49,704 nt of DNA, taken from positions 1 through 49,704 of the forward strand of contig VBJD01000084.1 of assembly GCA_005887995.1 (NCBI GenBank), given 5' to 3'. Position numbers and translations under genes: made by a program. Source of the DNA: Chloroflexota bacterium. GTDB taxonomy: Bacteria; Chloroflexota; Limnocylindria; P2-11E. Below the pieces are notes generated by a model. That model saw only the letters and a list, made by a program, of their open reading frames with translations. It was not told the origin of the DNA and made no database searches. Shown here one piece after another: positions 49,648 to 49,704 of the stretch (position 1 is the stretch's first letter; every line of letters begins with the position of its first letter).

Positions 49648-49704
49648 CTCTACCTCCCGCGTTAGCTCTTTATCTGTGGTCGCCAGCTCTGGAACCTGTT
49701 CTCT

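Noticed and set aside
1-49704. CRISPR arrays, tRNA/rRNA genes, IS elements, prophage
   Set aside because: No direct-repeat arrays, cloverleaf candidates in gaps, transposase/integrase or phage structural proteins recognised.

Overview
High-GC bacterial chromosomal window, densely coding, with no RNA genes, CRISPR arrays or mobile elements recognised. From left to right: (1) the nadE 3' end, EamA, NIPSNAP, rsmI and ppa, running into a translationally coupled cluster of esterase, ATP-grasp, circularly permuted ATP-grasp, YbdK-like carboxylate-amine ligase and DinB. Its ATP-grasp pair looks fused across an out-of-frame junction. (2) A GGDEF cyclase and an HD-GYP protein flank a secreted subtilase with a Trp-pentapeptide repeat tail. 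(3) A minus-strand dppB / dppC::M28 / M28 operon in which a peptide-permease subunit is fused to an aminopeptidase domain. (4) metG (apparent 1-nt lesion at its start), tatD, a DUF4349 lipoprotein and GNAT/DinB genes. (5) A 22-31 kb aromatic-type operon with two PaaA/BoxB-like diiron proteins, an LLM oxidoreductase, a benzoate-CoA-ligase-like protein and a CoxS/CoxM/CoxG/CoxL-like molybdenum hydroxylase. (6) A 31-49.7 kb catabolic island: an ABC operon with an embedded TPP enzyme, three NMT1-type substrate-binding lipoproteins, UbiD/UbiX, a flavin reductase, a class II aldolase, two MFS transporters, two cupin proteins and a FadR-type GntR regulator. Three intergenic sites there share an ATACCATT(G/C)G core, and one is a perfect TGGT-N3-ACCA palindrome. 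The best candidates for novelty are the permease-peptidase fusion, the ATP-grasp/GCS2/DinB operon, the CPT-HIT fusion and the putative GntR regulon. All family calls come from motif recognition by eye; no searches were run.
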